In this document: positions 42,170 to 50,996 of the stretch, in pieces
Layout: every line of letters starts with the position of its first letter
How positions within the stretch are numbered: position 1 is the first letter of the stretch
Origin: Nocardioides nitrophenolicus
GTDB lineage: Bacteria; Actinomycetota; Actinomycetes; Propionibacteriales; Nocardioidaceae
NCBI RefSeq assembly: GCF_016907515.1
Contig: NZ_JAFBBY010000001.1
Coordinates: 3,534,001-3,598,000 of the forward strand
Direction of reading: 5' to 3'
DNA: 64,000 bases
Position numbers and translations under genes: made by a program
The notes under the pieces: model-generated
What the model was told of the DNA's origin: nothing
The model's input: only the letters and a program-made list of their open reading frames with translations
The model's database searches: none

Positions 42170-43161
42170 TGGCCACCGAGACCCGGCCCACCCCGGCCGA
42201 GCTGCACGCCCTCGACCTCCAGGACCGGGTCGTCGCCGGCCTCCGCGCCCAGGGGTACGACGGCGCGCCGACCGCGCTCGAGCCGATGCTGGGCGGCCAC
42301 TCCGGCCTGACCTACCGGATCACCCTGGGCGAGCAGTCCTTCGTGGTGAAGGCGGTCCCGCCGGGTCAGCGTGCGATCGGCCGTCACGACATGCTGCGCC
42401 AGGCGCGGATCATGGCGGCGCTGGCGGACACCGACGTGCCCGTGCCCCGGATCTGCGCCACCGACGAGACCGAGCCCGGCTGGTTCGCGATGAGCCTGGT
42501 GCCGGGGGAGTCGCTGGAGCCGGTGCTCGACGACCCGGCGGTCGAGCCGGCGCTCGCCGCGGCCCGCATGCTCCGGGCCGCGGAGATCCTGCCGCGGCTG
42601 CACCGGGTGCCGCTCGACCGGCTGCCGGTCGACGCCGACCCGCTCTCGCCGGCCGACGAGCTGGCCCGTTGGAGCCGCACCCTGGGCGCGGTGCCGCCGG
42701 AGCTGGTGCCCGGGGCGGACCGCCTGGAGCGGCTGCTCGCCGACGCGACGCCGGCCGCCGTCGCGCCGGTCCTGGTCCACGGCGACTACCGACTCGGCAA
42801 CCTGCTCTCGGTCGGCACCGAGCCGGCCGCCCTGATCGACTGGGAGATCTGGAGCCCCGGCGACCCACGGGTCGAGCTCGGCTGGTTCCTGGTCTTCGCC
42901 GACGGCGCCAACTTCCCCGGCGTCGGCCGGATCGTGCCCGGCCTGCCCACGCCCGAGCAGCTGGTCGAGCGGTACGCCGACGGCGCCACGCCGCCGGCCG
43001 AGCTCACCTGGTTCGACGCCCTGGGCCGGTTCAAGATGGCGGCGATCATGGGCCACAACCTGCGCCGGCACCGCGAGGGACGGCACCACGATCCCGCCCA
43101 GGAGCTGCTGCCCGCGACCATCGCGCGCCTGATCGAGACCGGCACCGACCGGCTCACCTGA
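42169..43161 (+). CDS. phosphotransferase (APH family), ACAD10/11-type kinase
   Basis: A 330-residue aminoglycoside-phosphotransferase-like kinase. PMLGGHSGLTYRITLGEQSFVVKAVPP is the nucleotide lobe, VLVHGDYRLGNLL the catalytic loop with Asp, and ALIDWEIWSPGDPRVELGWFLV the Mg-binding Asp and following helix. In ACAD10/11 and the bacterial levulinate pathway (LvaA-type) this kinase phosphorylates 4-hydroxyacyl-CoA so that the phosphate can be eliminated. It lies directly upstream of an ACAD10/11-like dehydrogenase, which is the matching partner. Antibiotic resistance is not suggested by the context. Confidence 0.88.
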   Translation: MATETRPTPAELHALDLQDRVVAGLRAQGYDGAPTALEPMLGGHSGLTYRITLGEQSFVVKAVPPGQRAIGRHDMLRQARIMAALADTDVPVPRICATDETEPGWFAMSLVPGESLEPVLDDPAVEPALAAARMLRAAEILPRLHRVPLDRLPVDADPLSPADELARWSRTLGAVPPELVPGADRLERLLADATPAAVAPVLVHGDYRLGNLLSVGTEPAALIDWEIWSPGDPRVELGWFLVFADGANFPGVGRIVPGLPTPEQLVERYADGATPPAELTWFDALGRFKMAAIMGHNLRRHREGRHHDPAQELLPATIARLIETGTDRLT

Positions 43162-43199
43162 CCGCCGCAACCCGCACCCCGACGCGAGAGGCATCCTCC

Positions 43200-44420
43200 G
43201 TGGACTTCGCACCCACCCCCCGCACCGCCGACCTGGCCGCGCGACTCGAGACCTTCATGACCGAGCACGTCTACCCCGCCGAGGCGGTCTACGACGCCCA
43301 GATCGCCGCCAACGCGAACCCGCACGAGCAGCCCCAGGTGATGCGGGACCTGCAGCGCACGGCGCGGGAGCAGGGCCTGTGGAACCTGTTCATGACCCAC
43401 GGCGACCGTGGCGCGGGCCTGACCAACCTCGAGTACGCGCCGCTCGCCGGGATCGTCGGACGCTCGATCATCGGCAACGAGGCGATCAACTGCTCCGCGC
43501 CCGACACGGGCAACATGGAGATCCTGGCCATGTACGGCACCGAGCAGCAGCAGAAGGAGTGGCTCGACCCGCTGCTGGCCTGCGAGATCCGCTCGGCGTT
43601 CGCGATGACCGAGCCCGCGGTCGCCAGCTCCGACGCCCGCAACATCACCTCGACGATCCGCCGCGACGGCGACCACTACGTCCTCAACGGGCGCAAGTGG
43701 TACACCTCCGGCGTCCTCGACCCCGACTGCAGGCTGATCATCTTCATGGGCAAGTCCGACCCCGAGGCGCCGACCTACCGCCAGCAGAGCATGATCCTGG
43801 TCCCGACCGACGCCCCCGGCGTCGAGGTGGTGCGCGACCTGCCGATGTTCGGCTACCACGACCGGCTCGGCCACGGCGAGGTCACCTTCACCGACGTCCG
43901 GGTCCCCGCGGAGAACATGCTCGGCGCCGAGGGCGACGGCTTCGCGATCGCCCAGGGCCGGCTCGGGCCGGGCCGGATGCACTACGCCATGCGCGCGATC
44001 GGCATGGCCGAGCGCGCGCTCGAGCTGCTGTGCCGCCGGGCGCAGACCCGCGAGGCGTTCGGCGGCCCGCTCGCCGAGCAGGGCGTGGTCCGGGAGTGGA
44101 TCGGCCGCAGCCGGATGGAGATCGACCAGATCCGCCTCTACACCTTCAAGGCCGCCTGGCTGATGGACACGACGGGCAACGCGTCGGCGCGCACCGAGGT
44201 CGCGGCGATCAAGGTCGCGGCGATGGAGGTGGCCCACCAGGTGGTCAACCGCGCCGTCCAGGCCTGGGGCGCCGCCGGTGTCAGCGACGACACCGTGCTC
44301 GCCCGCCTCTTCTCGCTGACCCGCGCGCTCCAGGTCGCCGACGGCCCGACCGAGGTCCACCTGCGCAGCATCGCCCTGCGCGAGCTGAAGAAGTACGACG
44401 CCGAGGCGGGCGTGGCGTGA
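43200..44420 (+). CDS. ACAD10/11-like acyl-CoA dehydrogenase
   Basis: A 406-residue dehydrogenase with the signature ADGPTEVHLRSIALRELKKY near the C-terminus; human ACAD10/11 carry LADGPDEVH at this place instead of YEGTSEIQ. Other segments: RSAFAMTEPAVASSDARNITSTIRR, YVLNGRKWYTSG, FDVRVPAENML-type loop and QTREAFGGPLAEQGVVREW. GTG at 43200 is 38 bases after the kinase stop. Together with the kinase it should turn a 4-hydroxyacyl-CoA into an enoyl-CoA by phosphate elimination; this is inference from the family. Confidence 0.88.
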   Translation: MDFAPTPRTADLAARLETFMTEHVYPAEAVYDAQIAANANPHEQPQVMRDLQRTAREQGLWNLFMTHGDRGAGLTNLEYAPLAGIVGRSIIGNEAINCSAPDTGNMEILAMYGTEQQQKEWLDPLLACEIRSAFAMTEPAVASSDARNITSTIRRDGDHYVLNGRKWYTSGVLDPDCRLIIFMGKSDPEAPTYRQQSMILVPTDAPGVEVVRDLPMFGYHDRLGHGEVTFTDVRVPAENMLGAEGDGFAIAQGRLGPGRMHYAMRAIGMAERALELLCRRAQTREAFGGPLAEQGVVREWIGRSRMEIDQIRLYTFKAAWLMDTTGNASARTEVAAIKVAAMEVAHQVVNRAVQAWGAAGVSDDTVLARLFSLTRALQVADGPTEVHLRSIALRELKKYDAEAGVA

Positions 44421-45172
44421 CCGGGCTCCTCGACGGCAAGGTCGCCCTCGTCACCGGCGCCACCCGCGGCCTCGGCCGGGCGATCGCCGACGCGCTGGCC
44501 GCGGCCGGCGCGACCGTCGTCGTGTCCAGCCGGAAGGCCGACGCCTGCGAAAGGGTCGCCGCCGAGATCAGCGCGGCCAGCGGCGTCCCCGCGCACCCGC
44601 TGCCCCTCCACGTCGGGGACTGGGACGCGATCGAGCCCGCGGTCGACGCGATCGTCGCCGAGCACGGCCGGATCGACGTGCTCGTCAACAACGCGGGCAT
44701 CGCGCCGCTGGCTCCGTCCGCGAAGGACGTCACCGAGGCGCTGTTCGACAAGACCATCGACGTCAACCTCAAGGGACCATTTCGGCTGATGGCGGTCGCC
44801 GGCGCCCACATGCACGCCGCCGGTGGCGGCTCGATCGTCAACATCTCCAGCATCGGCGCGGAGCGGCCCAGCCCGCCGGAGGCGACCTATGCGGCCTCCA
44901 AGAACGGGCTCAACGCCCTGACCCGGGCCTTCGCCCAGGAGTACGGCCCGACGGTGCGGGTCAACTGCGTGATGCCGGGCGCCTTCGCGACCGACATGGC
45001 GAGCGAGTGGGACGAGGAGTTCATCGGCCTGGTCACCCACCGGCTGCCCGCCGGGCGGCTCGGCGACCCGCGTGAGCTCGCCGGCCTGGTCGTGCACCTC
45101 GCCTCCGACGTCGCCGGCTACACGACCGGTGCGCTGATCCCGGTCGACGGTGGCCGGACGGCGGTGTACTGA
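44417..45172 (+). CDS. short-chain dehydrogenase/reductase
   Basis: A 251-residue SDR: VALVTGATRGLGRAIADALAAAG, NNAGIAPL, NISSIGAERPSPPEATYAASKNG (catalytic Tyr/Lys), PGAFATDM. GTGA overlap with the dehydrogenase upstream; TGATG overlap with the second SDR. Typical 3-hydroxyacyl-CoA or alcohol dehydrogenase candidate. Confidence 0.93.
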   Translation: MTGLLDGKVALVTGATRGLGRAIADALAAAGATVVVSSRKADACERVAAEISAASGVPAHPLPLHVGDWDAIEPAVDAIVAEHGRIDVLVNNAGIAPLAPSAKDVTEALFDKTIDVNLKGPFRLMAVAGAHMHAAGGGSIVNISSIGAERPSPPEATYAASKNGLNALTRAFAQEYGPTVRVNCVMPGAFATDMASEWDEEFIGLVTHRLPAGRLGDPRELAGLVVHLASDVAGYTTGALIPVDGGRTAVY

Positions 45173-45942
45173 TGGCCGCTCCGCAGCCGTTCGCCGCCTT
45201 CGACCTCACCGGGCGGGTCGCCGTCGTCACCGGTGCGTCCTCCGGGCTCGGCGCCGGCTTCGCGCGCGCCCTCGCCGGCGCCGGCGCGACCGTGGTCGCC
45301 GCGGCCCGGCGGGCCGACCGCCTCGACGCGTTGGCGGCCGACGTACCGGGCCTGGTGCCGCTCGCCTGCGATGTCACCGTCGCCGCGGACCGCGAGCGGC
45401 TGGTGGCCGCCGCCACCGACATCAACGGCGGCGTCGACGTGCTGGTCAACAATGCCGGCATCCCCGGCCCGCCCGACGCGCTGAGCGAGACCGAGGAGGA
45501 GTTCGGGCGGATCCTCGACCTGAACCTCACCGCGGGCGTCCGGCTCGCCGTCGACGTGGTCCGGGCGCTGCCCGAGGACCGCGGCGCGTCGATCGTCAAC
45601 ATCTCCTCCGTGGTCGGCCTGGTCTCCACGGCGCCGATCGGAGGCGCCGGATACGCCGCGTCCAAGGCTGCCGTCATCGGCGTGACCCGCGAGCTGGCCG
45701 GTCAGTGGGGTCGGCGCGGGGTCCGCGTCAACGCCCTGGTGCCCGGCTGGTTCGATACCGAGATGACCGAGGGGCTGTTCACCAACGAGAAGTCGGCGGG
45801 CTGGGTGCGGCGCAACACCATGCTGGCCCGCGGTGGCCGTGACGGCGAGGTCGACGGCGCGCTGCTCTTCCTCGCCTCCGACGCGTCGAGCTATGTCACC
45901 GGCCAGGTGCTGGCCGTCGACGGCGGCTGGACCGCGCGATGA
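45172..45942 (+). CDS. short-chain dehydrogenase/reductase
   Basis: A 256-residue SDR: VAVVTGASSGLGAGFARALAGAG, NNAGIPGPP, NISSVVGLVSTAPIGGAGYAASKAA (catalytic Tyr/Lys), GWFDTEMTEG. ATGA overlap with the zinc dehydrogenase. The insertion FTNEKSAGWVRRNTMLARGG near the C-terminus sets it apart from the neighbour. Confidence 0.93.
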   Translation: MAAPQPFAAFDLTGRVAVVTGASSGLGAGFARALAGAGATVVAAARRADRLDALAADVPGLVPLACDVTVAADRERLVAAATDINGGVDVLVNNAGIPGPPDALSETEEEFGRILDLNLTAGVRLAVDVVRALPEDRGASIVNISSVVGLVSTAPIGGAGYAASKAAVIGVTRELAGQWGRRGVRVNALVPGWFDTEMTEGLFTNEKSAGWVRRNTMLARGGRDGEVDGALLFLASDASSYVTGQVLAVDGGWTAR

Positions 45943-46991
45943 GCCTGCCGCGGACCATGCGCGCCCTGCGCCTGACGGCGTGGGGCGCACCGCCCGAGCT
46001 GGTCGAGCTGCCCGTGCCCGAGCCGGCGGCCGGCGAGGTGCTGCTGCGCGTCGAGGCGGCCGGGCTGTGTCACTCCGACCTGCACATCATGGACGCGCCG
46101 GCCGGGCGGATGCCCTACGAGCTGCCGTTCACCCTGGGCCACGAGGTCGTCGGCACCGTCGTCGCCACCGGAGCCGAGGTCGACCACGCCTGGCTCGAGC
46201 GGCTGGTCGCCGTCCACGGCGTGTGGTCGTGCGGCCGCTGCCGGGCCTGCCGCCGGGGGCGGGAGAACTACTGCTTCGCCCTGACCGGCCCGATCGGCTG
46301 CGGCATCGGGTACGACGGCGGGCTCGCCGACTACCTGCTGGTGCCCGACGTCCGGCACCTGGTCGCGGCCGAGGGGAGCGACCCGGTCCGGCTCGCCCCG
46401 CTGACCGACGCCGGGCTGACCGCCCAGCACGTGGTGCGCTCGCTCGGCGCCGACCTCGACGGCGCGACCGCCGTGGTCGTCGGCGTCGGCGGACTCGGCC
46501 ATCTCGCCCTCCAACTGCTCGCACCGGCCCGGCTCGCCTGCCTGGTCGCGGTCGACCCGCGGTCCGAGGCGCGCCGGCTCGCCATCCGGCTGGGCGCGGA
46601 CGCGGTGACCGCGTCGGCGAAGGACGCCGCGGAGTGGCTCGACGACCGTGAGGACGGCCAGGGCGCGGATATCGTGCTCGACTTCGTCGGCTCGCCGGAG
46701 ACCCTGGACGCCGCGGCGGACCTGCTGGCTCCCGGGGGCCGGATCGTCGTGGTCGGCTCCGCCGGGGGCAGTGTCGAGGCGGCCAAGGGTGGCCGGCTGC
46801 CGCGAGGCTTCGCCGTCACCGCGCCCTTCTGGGGCACCCGGCGCGACCTCGAGGAGGTCGTCGCGCTCGCCGCCTCCGGGGCGGTGCGGGCCGAGACCGA
46901 GACCTTCAGCCTGGCCGAGGCGCCGGCCGCCTACGCGCGGCTGCGCGCGGGCGAGATCCAGGGCCGCGCGGTCGTCGTACCGGCGCGGTGA
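45939..46991 (+). CDS. zinc-dependent alcohol dehydrogenase (MDR)
   Basis: A 350-residue MDR: catalytic zinc ligands Cys44 (GLCHSDLH) and His68/Glu69 (GHEVVG), a structural-zinc Cys cluster (CGRCRACRRGRENYC), and a Rossmann loop VVVGVGGLGHLALQLL. ATGA overlap with the SDR. Oxidises a primary or secondary alcohol of the substrate or an intermediate. Confidence 0.93.
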   Translation: MSLPRTMRALRLTAWGAPPELVELPVPEPAAGEVLLRVEAAGLCHSDLHIMDAPAGRMPYELPFTLGHEVVGTVVATGAEVDHAWLERLVAVHGVWSCGRCRACRRGRENYCFALTGPIGCGIGYDGGLADYLLVPDVRHLVAAEGSDPVRLAPLTDAGLTAQHVVRSLGADLDGATAVVVGVGGLGHLALQLLAPARLACLVAVDPRSEARRLAIRLGADAVTASAKDAAEWLDDREDGQGADIVLDFVGSPETLDAAADLLAPGGRIVVVGSAGGSVEAAKGGRLPRGFAVTAPFWGTRRDLEEVVALAASGAVRAETETFSLAEAPAAYARLRAGEIQGRAVVVPAR

Positions 46992-47022
46992 GCAGAATCA
47001 ACGTGAAGCAGGAGGCGGGGAC

Positions 47023-48534
47023 ATGAGGCAGTTGGCGCAGGAGCTGGTCGAGCGCGCGGAGCGCGACCCGGACGCCGTCGCGGTGATCGACGGGGCGGGC
47101 GTGCACACGCTGGGCCAGGTGGTCGCCCGGGCGAACGAGGTCGCCGACCTGCTCGACCGGTCGCTGGCGGGCGCGCCCACCGTGCTGGTCCAGGCCGACA
47201 ACTCCTGGCGCACCCTCGCCGCCGCGGTCGCGGTCGGCCTGCGGGGCGGGCTGATCGCCGTGATCAGCGGCCACGCCGCCCGCTCGGAGTACGAGCTCGC
47301 GCTCGAGGACATCCAGCCCGACGCGGTCATCGCCTCGCCGCAGGCGATCGCGACCTGGCAGGCGGACGCCGCGAAGATGCCCGTCGCCGGCGAGGTGCTC
47401 GACGGCTGGCCGCTGCGCGCGGCCGCCGGCGGCCGGACCACCGGCGTCGAGCGCTGGAACGGCGGGGTCGTGATCGCGATGACGTCGGGGTCGACGGGCC
47501 GGCCCAAGTGCGTGGTGCAGTCGGAGTCCGCGCTGCGCTACGCCGGCCAGGCGACGATCGACGCGGTGGGCCTGGTGCCCGGTGACCCGGTCGGCGCGCT
47601 GGTGCCGCTGTCCAGCGTCGCGGCGTTCTGCTTCGGCATGCACCTGTCCGCGATGCTCGGCGGCCCGATGGTCTGCCTCGACAAGTGGAGCCCCGAGGAT
47701 GCCGTCGCGCTGCTCCGTGAGCGCCGGGTCGCCTGGACCATGCTGGTGCCGACGATGGCGCTGCAGCTCTCGCTGGTGGCCGGATCCGAGGGCTCGCTGA
47801 GCTCGCTGAAGGCGATGACCGTCGGCGGCGGCCCGATGAACACCCATGCGCTGGAGACCGCGGAGCTGCACCTCGGCACCCGGTTCCTGCGGGTCTTCGG
47901 CATGTCGGAGTGCCTGGGCCACACCACGCCGCTGCCCTCGGAGCCGGTCGCGACCCGGCTGGGCCGCGACGGCCGGCCGTTCCCGGGGACGACGGTCCGC
48001 GTCGTCGACGCCGAGGGCCGGCCGCTGCCCGACGGCGAGGTCGGCAACGCCCAGGTCCGCGGGCCCTCGCTGTTCGTCGGCTACGCCCGGGAGGGCGCGC
48101 CGCTGCCGCCCGACATCACCGCCGACGGCTTCTTCCCGACCGGCGACCTGGCGCGGATCAACGCGGACGGCACCATCAACATCCTGGGCCGCGAGAAGCA
48201 GGTGATCATCCGGGGCGGACGCAACATCGACATCAACGAGGTCGAGGCCGCGGTCGCGGCCATCCCGGGCGTGGCCCAGGTGTGCGTCGTACCGGTGCCC
48301 GACGACCTGCTCGGCGAGCGTGCCGCGGCCCTGGTGGTGTCGACCGGACCGGTCCTCGACCTGGAGGCGGTCCGCAGTCATCTCGCCGCGGCCGACTTCC
48401 CCAAGTTCAAGTGGCCCGAGTTCGTCTACGCCGTGCCGGCGCTGCCGCAGAACCGGGTCGGCAAGCTCGACCGCAACGGCGCCGTGGCGCTGGCGAGCGA
48501 GCTCGCAGCACCCGGGTCCGGCGCGGTCGGCTGA
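47023..48534 (+). CDS. acyl-CoA synthetase / AMP-dependent ligase
   Basis: Activates a carboxylic acid with ATP and CoA. The 503 residues include the P-loop TSGSTGRPK, FGMSECLGH (A5), GDLARINADGTINILGREKQVIIRGGRNIDINEVE (A7-A8) and NRVGKLDRNG with the A10 Lys. The N-terminus is short for the family. ATG at 47023 preceded by GGAGG. Last gene of the 38584 operon, so CoA activation of the pathway acid is its probable role. It precedes the TetR gene. Confidence 0.92.
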   Translation: MRQLAQELVERAERDPDAVAVIDGAGVHTLGQVVARANEVADLLDRSLAGAPTVLVQADNSWRTLAAAVAVGLRGGLIAVISGHAARSEYELALEDIQPDAVIASPQAIATWQADAAKMPVAGEVLDGWPLRAAAGGRTTGVERWNGGVVIAMTSGSTGRPKCVVQSESALRYAGQATIDAVGLVPGDPVGALVPLSSVAAFCFGMHLSAMLGGPMVCLDKWSPEDAVALLRERRVAWTMLVPTMALQLSLVAGSEGSLSSLKAMTVGGGPMNTHALETAELHLGTRFLRVFGMSECLGHTTPLPSEPVATRLGRDGRPFPGTTVRVVDAEGRPLPDGEVGNAQVRGPSLFVGYAREGAPLPPDITADGFFPTGDLARINADGTINILGREKQVIIRGGRNIDINEVEAAVAAIPGVAQVCVVPVPDDLLGERAAALVVSTGPVLDLEAVRSHLAAADFPKFKWPEFVYAVPALPQNRVGKLDRNGAVALASELAAPGSGAVG

Positions 48535-48563
48535 GCCGAGGCCCGCTCTCGGGATACTCTGAT

Positions 48564-48578
48564 CTGAATTCACTTGGA
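48564..48578. promoter_or_regulatory. island operator site E, CTGAATTCACTTGGA
   Basis: Weaker member of the operator family: the left half is exact, the right half TTGGA is degenerate. It lies 16 bases before the ATG of the TetR gene, suggesting autoregulation. Confidence 0.55.
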
Positions 48579-48594
48579 ATCAAGGACGGGCCTG

Positions 48595-49215
48595 ATGACG
48601 GTAGACGAGCAGGAGCGGACCGAGAGCCCCCGGTCGAAGCGGCGGATGATCCTCGACGCGGCGATCGACAACTTCGGTGGCGTGGGCTTCGAGCACACCA
48701 AGTGGGCGACGATCGCCGACGAGGTCGGCATCGGCCAGACCGCCCTCTACCACTACTTCGAGTCCAAGGTCCACTGCCTGCTCACCATCATGAGCACCGA
48801 GCTGGAGCGCTCGCTCGAGCGCACCCGCGCGGTCACGGCCGGCATCGAGGCCCCCGACGAGAAGATCCGGGTCGCGGTGACCGCGGCCTTCGACGTGACG
48901 CCGCGTGAGGCACTCCAGGCCCGGATCCTGATGAGCCACCAGGACCTGCTCGTCGGTGAGCGCTCCTCCAAGCGCGAGGAGGCCGAGCGCCAGCGGGCCC
49001 GCGAGCTGGTCCGCGAGATCGAGCACGAGTGGGCCGACCTGATCCGGGCCGCCACCCCCGCGCGACGCCGGCGCAAGGACGACCAGATCGTGCTGGCCCG
49101 GCTGATGCTCGGCATGATCACCAGTGTGTGGCGCTGGTACCGGCCCCAGGGCGCGCACACCCTCGACGAGATCTCGAGTGTCGTCGTCGACTCCTGTGCT
49201 CGCCTGATCCCCTGA
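48595..49215 (+). CDS. TetR-family regulator (KstR2-like), probable controller of the island
   Basis: A 206-residue TetR protein: SKRRMILDAAIDNFGGVGFEHTKWATIADEVGIGQTALYHYFESKVHCLLTI is the helix-turn-helix; the C-terminal MLGMITSVWRWYRPQGAHTLDEISSVVVDSC matches the KstR2 pattern (SVRWYRPGG...). KstR2 binds an acyl-CoA ligand, so a pathway acyl-CoA is the likely inducer here; that is inference. ATG at 48595 is preferred to an in-frame TTG at 48574. It sits centrally among the operator sites and has one itself. Ends at a terminator hairpin at 49231. Confidence 0.88.
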   Translation: MTVDEQERTESPRSKRRMILDAAIDNFGGVGFEHTKWATIADEVGIGQTALYHYFESKVHCLLTIMSTELERSLERTRAVTAGIEAPDEKIRVAVTAAFDVTPREALQARILMSHQDLLVGERSSKREEAERQRARELVREIEHEWADLIRAATPARRRRKDDQIVLARLMLGMITSVWRWYRPQGAHTLDEISSVVVDSCARLIP

Positions 49216-49230
49216 TCCGGAGCTGACCCA

Positions 49231-49258
49231 CGGCCCGCGGAGCGCCCTCCGCGGGCCG
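49231..49258 (+). terminator. terminator hairpin after TetR gene
   Basis: CGGCCCGCGGAG and CTCCGCGGGCCG pair across a 4-base loop, 15 bases after the stop of the TetR gene. Confidence 0.65.
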
Positions 49259-49283
49259 CTTCGTCGCCACCTCATCACCTAAA

Positions 49284-49298
49284 GCGAATTCAAGTCAG
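49284..49298. promoter_or_regulatory. island operator site F (weak), GCGAATTCAAGTCAG
   Basis: On the other strand it reads CTGAC-TTGAA-TTCGC, a partial match. Nine bases before the ATG of the EthD gene; its right end runs into the GGAG ribosome-binding site. Confidence 0.45.
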
Positions 49299-49307
49299 GA
49301 GACGCCC

Positions 49308-49634
49308 ATGTACAACCTCATCGTCCTCGCCTCGAAGCCGTCGGAGTGGACCCACGACGAGTTCATCACCTGGTGGCGCGGCGAGCACGCCGACGTGACC
49401 TATCCGCTGCCCGGCCTGCGGCGCTGGCTGCACACCGAGGTGCTCGGCGCGATGGACGACAAGCGCTCGGCCGGCTGGGACGGCATGTCCGTCCTCAGCT
49501 TCGACGACAAGGAGGCGCTGGACGCCGCCCTGGCGAGCGAGGAGTGGCAGCGTGCCGTCGCGCACGTCGGCTCGATGGGCGGACGCAGCATCATCGTCAC
49601 CGGCGACGAGCGGGTGATGGTGCCGCAGGCCTGA
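49308..49634 (+). CDS. EthD-domain protein
   Basis: A 108-residue ferredoxin-like (dimeric alpha/beta barrel) EthD protein: MYNLIVLASKPSEWTHDEFITWWRGEHADVTYPLPGLRRWLHTEV. EthD proteins accompany degradation clusters for ethers and other compounds; the exact role is unknown. CAGGAG precedes the ATG at 49308. Convergent with the SDR at 49668. Confidence 0.9.
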   Translation: MYNLIVLASKPSEWTHDEFITWWRGEHADVTYPLPGLRRWLHTEVLGAMDDKRSAGWDGMSVLSFDDKEALDAALASEEWQRAVAHVGSMGGRSIIVTGDERVMVPQA

Positions 49635-49636
49635 GC

Positions 49637-49678
49637 CCGCGCGCTGACGGCCGGCGGGGACGGGCCGTCAGCGCGCGG
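49637..49678. terminator. bidirectional hairpin between EthD and SDR genes
   Basis: CCGCGCGCTGACGGCC pairs exactly with GGCCGTCAGCGCGCGG. The right arm contains the stop of the SDR gene on the minus strand. Confidence 0.75.
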
Positions 49679-50426
49679 TCCAGCCCCCGTCGGCGTACAC
49701 CTCGGTGCCGGTCAGGTATCCGGCGTCGTCGCTGCCCAGGAAGGCGACCGTGCCCGCGATCTCGGCCGGACGGCCCAGGCGCCCCATCGGCGTGTTCGCG
49801 AGCATGGCGCGGTGTCGTTCGGTCCCCGCGTAGCGCTCCAGCAGCTGGGGGGTCTCGATGAACCCGGGGTGCAGCGAGTTGACCCGCACGCCGCGGGTGG
49901 CCCAGTGCAGCGCGGCGTTCTTGGTCATCGTGCGCACGGCGCCCTTGGCGGCGTGGTAGGCGACGCTGTTGCCGAGTCCGCCGGTGCTGCCGAGGATCGA
50001 GGCGACGTTGACGATCGCGCCGCCCCCGGAGCGCTCGATGAGGGGGCCGGCGTGCTTCATGCCGAGCCAGACGCCGGTCGCGTCGACCGCGAGCACCTTG
50101 TCCCAGTGCTCGCGCTCCTCGTCCTCGACCGTGCGGATGGAGCCGATCGCGGCGTTGTTGACCAGGACGTCGAGCCCGCCGAGGTGCTCCTCGATCCGGC
50201 CGACCGCCGCCTGCCAGGCGCTCTCGTCGCTCACGTCGAGGTCGACGGCGAGGTGCGCGCCGGGCCGGCCGGCCGGCAGCTCGGCGATCAGCTCGTCCAC
50301 GGCGGTGCCCGGCAGGTCGGCGACGGCGAGGCGGGCGCCTTCGGCGGCCAGGCGGCGGCAGATCTCCGCACCCAGGCCGCCGCCGGCGCCGGTGACGAGG
50401 ACGCGGCGGTCGGTGTAGCGATCCAT
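49668..50426 (-). CDS. short-chain dehydrogenase/reductase
   Basis: A 252-residue SDR: VLVTGAGGGLGAEICRRLA, NNAAIGSI, NVASILGSTGGLGNSVAYHAAKGA (catalytic Tyr/Lys), PGFIETPQLLERYAG. ATG at 50426. Operator G lies 20 bases upstream and overlaps the stop of the MaoC gene, so it may be controlled separately. Third of the alcohol-dehydrogenase-type steps of the island. Confidence 0.93.
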   Translation of the reverse strand: MDRYTDRRVLVTGAGGGLGAEICRRLAAEGARLAVADLPGTAVDELIAELPAGRPGAHLAVDLDVSDESAWQAAVGRIEEHLGGLDVLVNNAAIGSIRTVEDEEREHWDKVLAVDATGVWLGMKHAGPLIERSGGGAIVNVASILGSTGGLGNSVAYHAAKGAVRTMTKNAALHWATRGVRVNSLHPGFIETPQLLERYAGTERHRAMLANTPMGRLGRPAEIAGTVAFLGSDDAGYLTGTEVYADGGWTAR

Positions 50427-50446
50427 GTCGTCACCCTGGCATGGAA

Positions 50447-50461
50447 TTGAAGTCAGTTCAA
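50447..50461. promoter_or_regulatory. island operator site G, TTGAAGTCAGTTCAA
   Basis: The clearest match to YTGAA-N5-TTCAR, with a perfect 5-base inverted repeat. It is upstream of the minus-strand SDR and covers the last codon of the MaoC gene. Confidence 0.8.
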
Positions 50462-50946
50462 TCCTCGGCTCGGGTCGTCTCGGCGGGCAGGACCAGCATC
50501 AGGGCGTCGAGCACGCACGCCGGCCGCTCGGCGTCCTCGATGTCGATCGTGTAGCGGACCCGGCCCAGGACCCCGGCGCCGTCGGGGCCCGCGGCGGAGG
50601 TCTCGACCAGCGCGGCGCGGGCCCGGATCCGATCGCCGGGGCGGACGGGCGCCGGGAAGCGGACCCGCTCGATGCCGTAGTTGACCGCGCGGCCGATGTC
50701 GGTGAAGTCGAAGATGCCCGAGCTCAGTCGGGGGACCAGGCTCAGGGTCAGGTAGCCGTGGGCGATGGTGCTGCCCAGGTCGCTGTCCGCGGCCCGCTCG
50801 GGATCGGTGTGGATCCACTGCCAGTCCTCGGTGACGTCCGCGAAGGCGTCGATCCGCTCCTGCGTGATGGTGAGCCAGGGGCCGGAGCCGAGGTCGGTGC
50901 CGCCGGCGGCGGCGAAGGCGGCGGGGCCGGCGAAGACGATGGTCAT
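50458..50946 (-). CDS. MaoC-family (R)-hydratase / dehydratase
   Basis: A 162-residue hotdog-fold hydratase: VTEDWQWIHTDPERAADSDLGSTIAHGYLTLSLVPRL contains the catalytic Asp/His hydratase signature (D-x4-H with AHGYL). ATG at 50946. Hydrates an enoyl-CoA, possibly the step before the Ltp2-like cleavage. Operator H lies 36 bases upstream. Confidence 0.93.
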   Translation of the reverse strand: MTIVFAGPAAFAAAGGTDLGSGPWLTITQERIDAFADVTEDWQWIHTDPERAADSDLGSTIAHGYLTLSLVPRLSSGIFDFTDIGRAVNYGIERVRFPAPVRPGDRIRARAALVETSAAGPDGAGVLGRVRYTIDIEDAERPACVLDALMLVLPAETTRAED

Positions 50947-50981
50947 GGCGATACCTCCGGGATGGTGAAGACACACCTGTA

Positions 50982-50996
50982 CTGAAGTCAGTTCAA
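50982..50996. promoter_or_regulatory. island operator site H, CTGAAGTCAGTTCAA
   Basis: Exact fit to the pattern; 36 bases upstream of the MaoC start on the minus strand and 102 bases before the substrate-binding protein gene. Confidence 0.75.

Noticed and set aside
42169..43161. Aminoglycoside resistance gene
   Set aside because: The APH fold is shared, but the neighbour is an ACAD10/11-like dehydrogenase and the gene is inside a catabolic operon, so a metabolic kinase is more likely.
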